Origin: Halobacteriales archaeon QS_8_69_73
Lineage (GTDB): Archaea; Halobacteriota; Halobacteria; Halobacteriales; Haloarculaceae
Assembly (NCBI GenBank): GCA_003022945.1
Contig: PXRZ01000008.1
Span: 45,839-109,838, forward strand
Direction of reading: 5' to 3'
DNA length: 64,000 nt
Part shown: in pieces, positions 62,646-64,000 of the stretch
How the letters are laid out: each line of letters begins with the position of its first letter
Numbering within the stretch: the first letter of the stretch is position 1
Notes under the pieces: model-generated
The model's input: only the letters and a program-made list of their open reading frames with translations
Database searches by the model: none
What the model was told of the DNA's origin: nothing
Position numbers and translations under genes: made by a program

Positions 62646-62939
62646 CTATCTCGGCATAGTATAAACTACCATCGCAGTGGTCTTCAGTCTTTGCCGGTAC
62701 AGGTAGTCAGCCCGGGTGCTTTGGTAGAGTACGGACGAACCGGCTTTTCCCTTGTAGTCGCTCCGTGGACTGCTCGGCGAAACCTCGTCCGTGCCAAACG
62801 GCCGGTTACTCGGCGGCGAGCGGCCGAAGACCGCGAACCGCCGGGATTTTCTGATGCAGATTTTTCCGAGGAGCGGTGCGGCTGTACAGCGATGGACTCA
62901 GGAGGTCACGTTACCGGTCCGCTCCGACGTGGTTCACGA

Positions 62940-63300
62940 GCGGAGACGAGGATTTTCCGCTTCCGGACGATCCGCCGGAGTCAAAAGACGACGACGGTGT
63001 AGATCACGTATTACGGACGACCGTTCCGTCGGTGACTCTTACTGCTACCGACGGGACGGCAGTCGATCTCTCGGAGCGACCCGGCCGAATCGTCGCGTAC
63101 TGTCACCCGAATATCGGACGGTCGGACGGATATGTAATACTGGACGGTTGGAACGCGGTTCGGGGGCGAGGGGCTGCACATCGGATTCGTGTATAACTTT
63201 CGGGACCACTGTCAAGACCCCCAAGAGCGTGGTGTAGGCGAGGTGCACGGTCTCTCGGTGCGTACGACGACGCCCTGCGATTTATCGGGACCGTTCGAGG
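62940..63300 (+). pseudogene. Degenerate peroxiredoxin-like gene
   Basis: Remnants in three frames. Frame one gives DFPLPDDPPESKDDDGVDHV, VPSVTLTATDGTAVDLSERP, GRIVAYCHPNIGRSD and LDGWNAVRGRG. The next gives GARGCTSDSC near 63155-63185. The third gives NFRDHCQDPQERGVGEVHGL and SVRTTT to about 63270. In order they spell a halobacterial AhpC/redoxin-type peroxiredoxin, with the peroxidatic-type Cys in GARGCTSDSC. The gene is clearly dead, with at least two frameshifts, and lacks its C-terminal half. The rest of the 62646-63514 gap holds no gene. Confidence 0.6.
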
Positions 63301-63460
63301 AGCAGACGAATCAGTCTCGGTCGAAACACGGCCGTACCCGTCGGTATCGTGAACGCATAGATCAGCGGGCAACAGGTCCGAAAGCACTTGCGTCGATGGA
63401 AGTGAACATTCTCTTCTATTAAGCCACGGCGGCATCCCGCGTCATGATTGTTATCTGCTT

Positions 63461-63484
63461 TGTACTGGTACAGCAAATTTATTA
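63461..63484 (+). promoter_or_regulatory. Operator-like palindrome and TATA box of cbiM
   Basis: TTGTACTGGTACAG (63461-63474) has the palindromic core TGTAC-TG-GTACA. TTTATTATA (63476-63484) follows directly. The ATG at 63515 lies about 30 bp downstream. The TTGTAC...TACAG pattern recurs before the ABC operon at 59234-59245. Confidence 0.45.
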
Positions 63485-63514
63485 TAGTTGCTACTAAAAT
63501 TGGCAAATCAGAGA

Positions 63515-64000
63515 TGGCACACATTCACCTCGGAGAAGGCTCATTTCCGTTATGGGCGCTGGTGCTCTGGACGCTGCTCGGCGTCGGGCTGATCGGTGCC
63601 GTCGTCTACCGGGTCCGGAAAGGCGGTATCGAGACGCACCAGATCGCGCTCGCCGGCATCGGCGCGGCCGCGAGTTTCGCGATCTTCCAGTTGAACATCC
63701 CCGTCTGGGGTGGCATCCACATGAACCTCACCGGCCTCGTGGGGATTCTCGCGGGGCCGCTGCTCGGGGCGCTCATCGCGTTGGTCGTGAACATCTTTTC
63801 GGCGGCACTCGGCCACGGTGCGGTCGGGCTGCTCGGAGCGAACACGCTCGTCAACGCGAGCGAAGCTATCGTCGCCTACTACGCGTTCAAGACGCTGATG
63901 GGGATGGACTGGGACGTCTTCCCCGCCGGCGCCAGCGCGGCGACGCTCGGCCTCTCGGCAGGGGCCTTCCTGATGGGTGCGATCATCGTCATCAGCGGCG
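63515..64000 (+). CDS. cbiM: CbiM, membrane component of a nickel/cobalt ECF transporter, 3' end cut
   Basis: Substrate-specific membrane component of Co2+/Ni2+ energy-coupling-factor transporters. The first 162 residues are in the window: MAHIHLGEGSFPLWALVLWT with the N-terminal His-x-His that can bind the metal, then the CbiM-typical helices 'GGIHMNLTGLVGILAGPLLG' and 'FSAALGHGAVGLLGANTLVN'. The frame is still open at base 64000. Upstream nikR makes nickel-dependent control likely. The usual partners CbiN/CbiL, CbiQ and CbiO should follow beyond the window. Confidence 0.9.

Noticed and set aside
63189..63422. 77-residue ORF as a gene of its own
   Set aside because: Its first part is the third frame of the peroxiredoxin relic; its tail (GPKALASMEVNILFY) is unexplained and may be another fragment.

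Overview
The window is GC-rich DNA from a halophilic archaeon (class Halobacteria). The predicted proteins are strongly acidic. Several exported proteins carry twin-arginine signals, some with lipoboxes. Many genes start a few bases after a TATA box, as leaderless archaeal genes do. Archaeal markers are present: TiaS, ribosomal protein L40e, archaeal Trm1 and Tsr3, GfcR, DUF5786 and DUF99. I cannot name the genus.

Layout. 1-7.8 kb: a cut polyprenyl diphosphate synthase, prs, a secreted HExxH peptidase with a small zinc protein, a frame-broken ileS and an ACT-domain regulator. 8-16 kb: tungsten aldehyde oxidoreductase, a NhaP-TrkA antiporter, a metallo-hydrolase, a winged-helix protein, a broken serS and tsr3. 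16.5-22 kb: an enolase-superfamily gene, L40e, a lipoprotein, a PAS histidine kinase, DUF5786, DUF99 and a broken uracil-DNA glycosylase. 22-25 kb: a phnDCE-type ABC transporter. 25-31 kb: hisH, a CocE-like hydrolase, and lrp/glnA. 31-36 kb: PAP2, two YihY genes, a broken trm1, a SWIM protein, DedA. 36-42 kb: hemB, an ammonium transporter fused to a PII domain, and an overlapping tenA-tenA-symporter-small membrane protein operon. 42-45 kb: a repeat-rich gap and two membrane proteins, one of visibly lower GC. 45-58 kb: hemL, glutaredoxin, an ASST-like protein, NCS2 purine permease, gfcR, pyrE, citrate synthase, a broken aspartoacylase-like gene, a threonine-synthase-like gene, tiaS and a HTH regulator. 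58.7-64 kb: nikR, a NitT/TauT-type ABC transporter, a DUF433/DUF5615 toxin-antitoxin pair, a peroxiredoxin relic and the start of cbiM.

Functional threads. lrp, glnA and the Amt-PII fusion form a nitrogen-assimilation theme. The tenA operon suggests thiamin-pyrimidine salvage coupled to uptake. nikR and cbiM flank an ABC transporter and look like a nickel/cobalt island. NCS2 permease, pyrE and the PRTase-like regulator gfcR sit together.

Two things stand out. First, at least seven loci between 13.8 and 54 kb look as if an internal piece had been cut out (serS, a zinc-ribbon protein, the L40e start, UDG, yihY, trm1, an aspartoacylase-like gene). ileS instead carries a 26-bp insertion between CCGCTC direct repeats. 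Several of these genes are normally essential, so assembly error must be excluded first. Second, a family of about 100-nt structured repeats occurs four times (15.4, 20.7, 25.2 and 50.2 kb). The two long copies conserve short sequence blocks, while their helices differ in sequence but stay paired.
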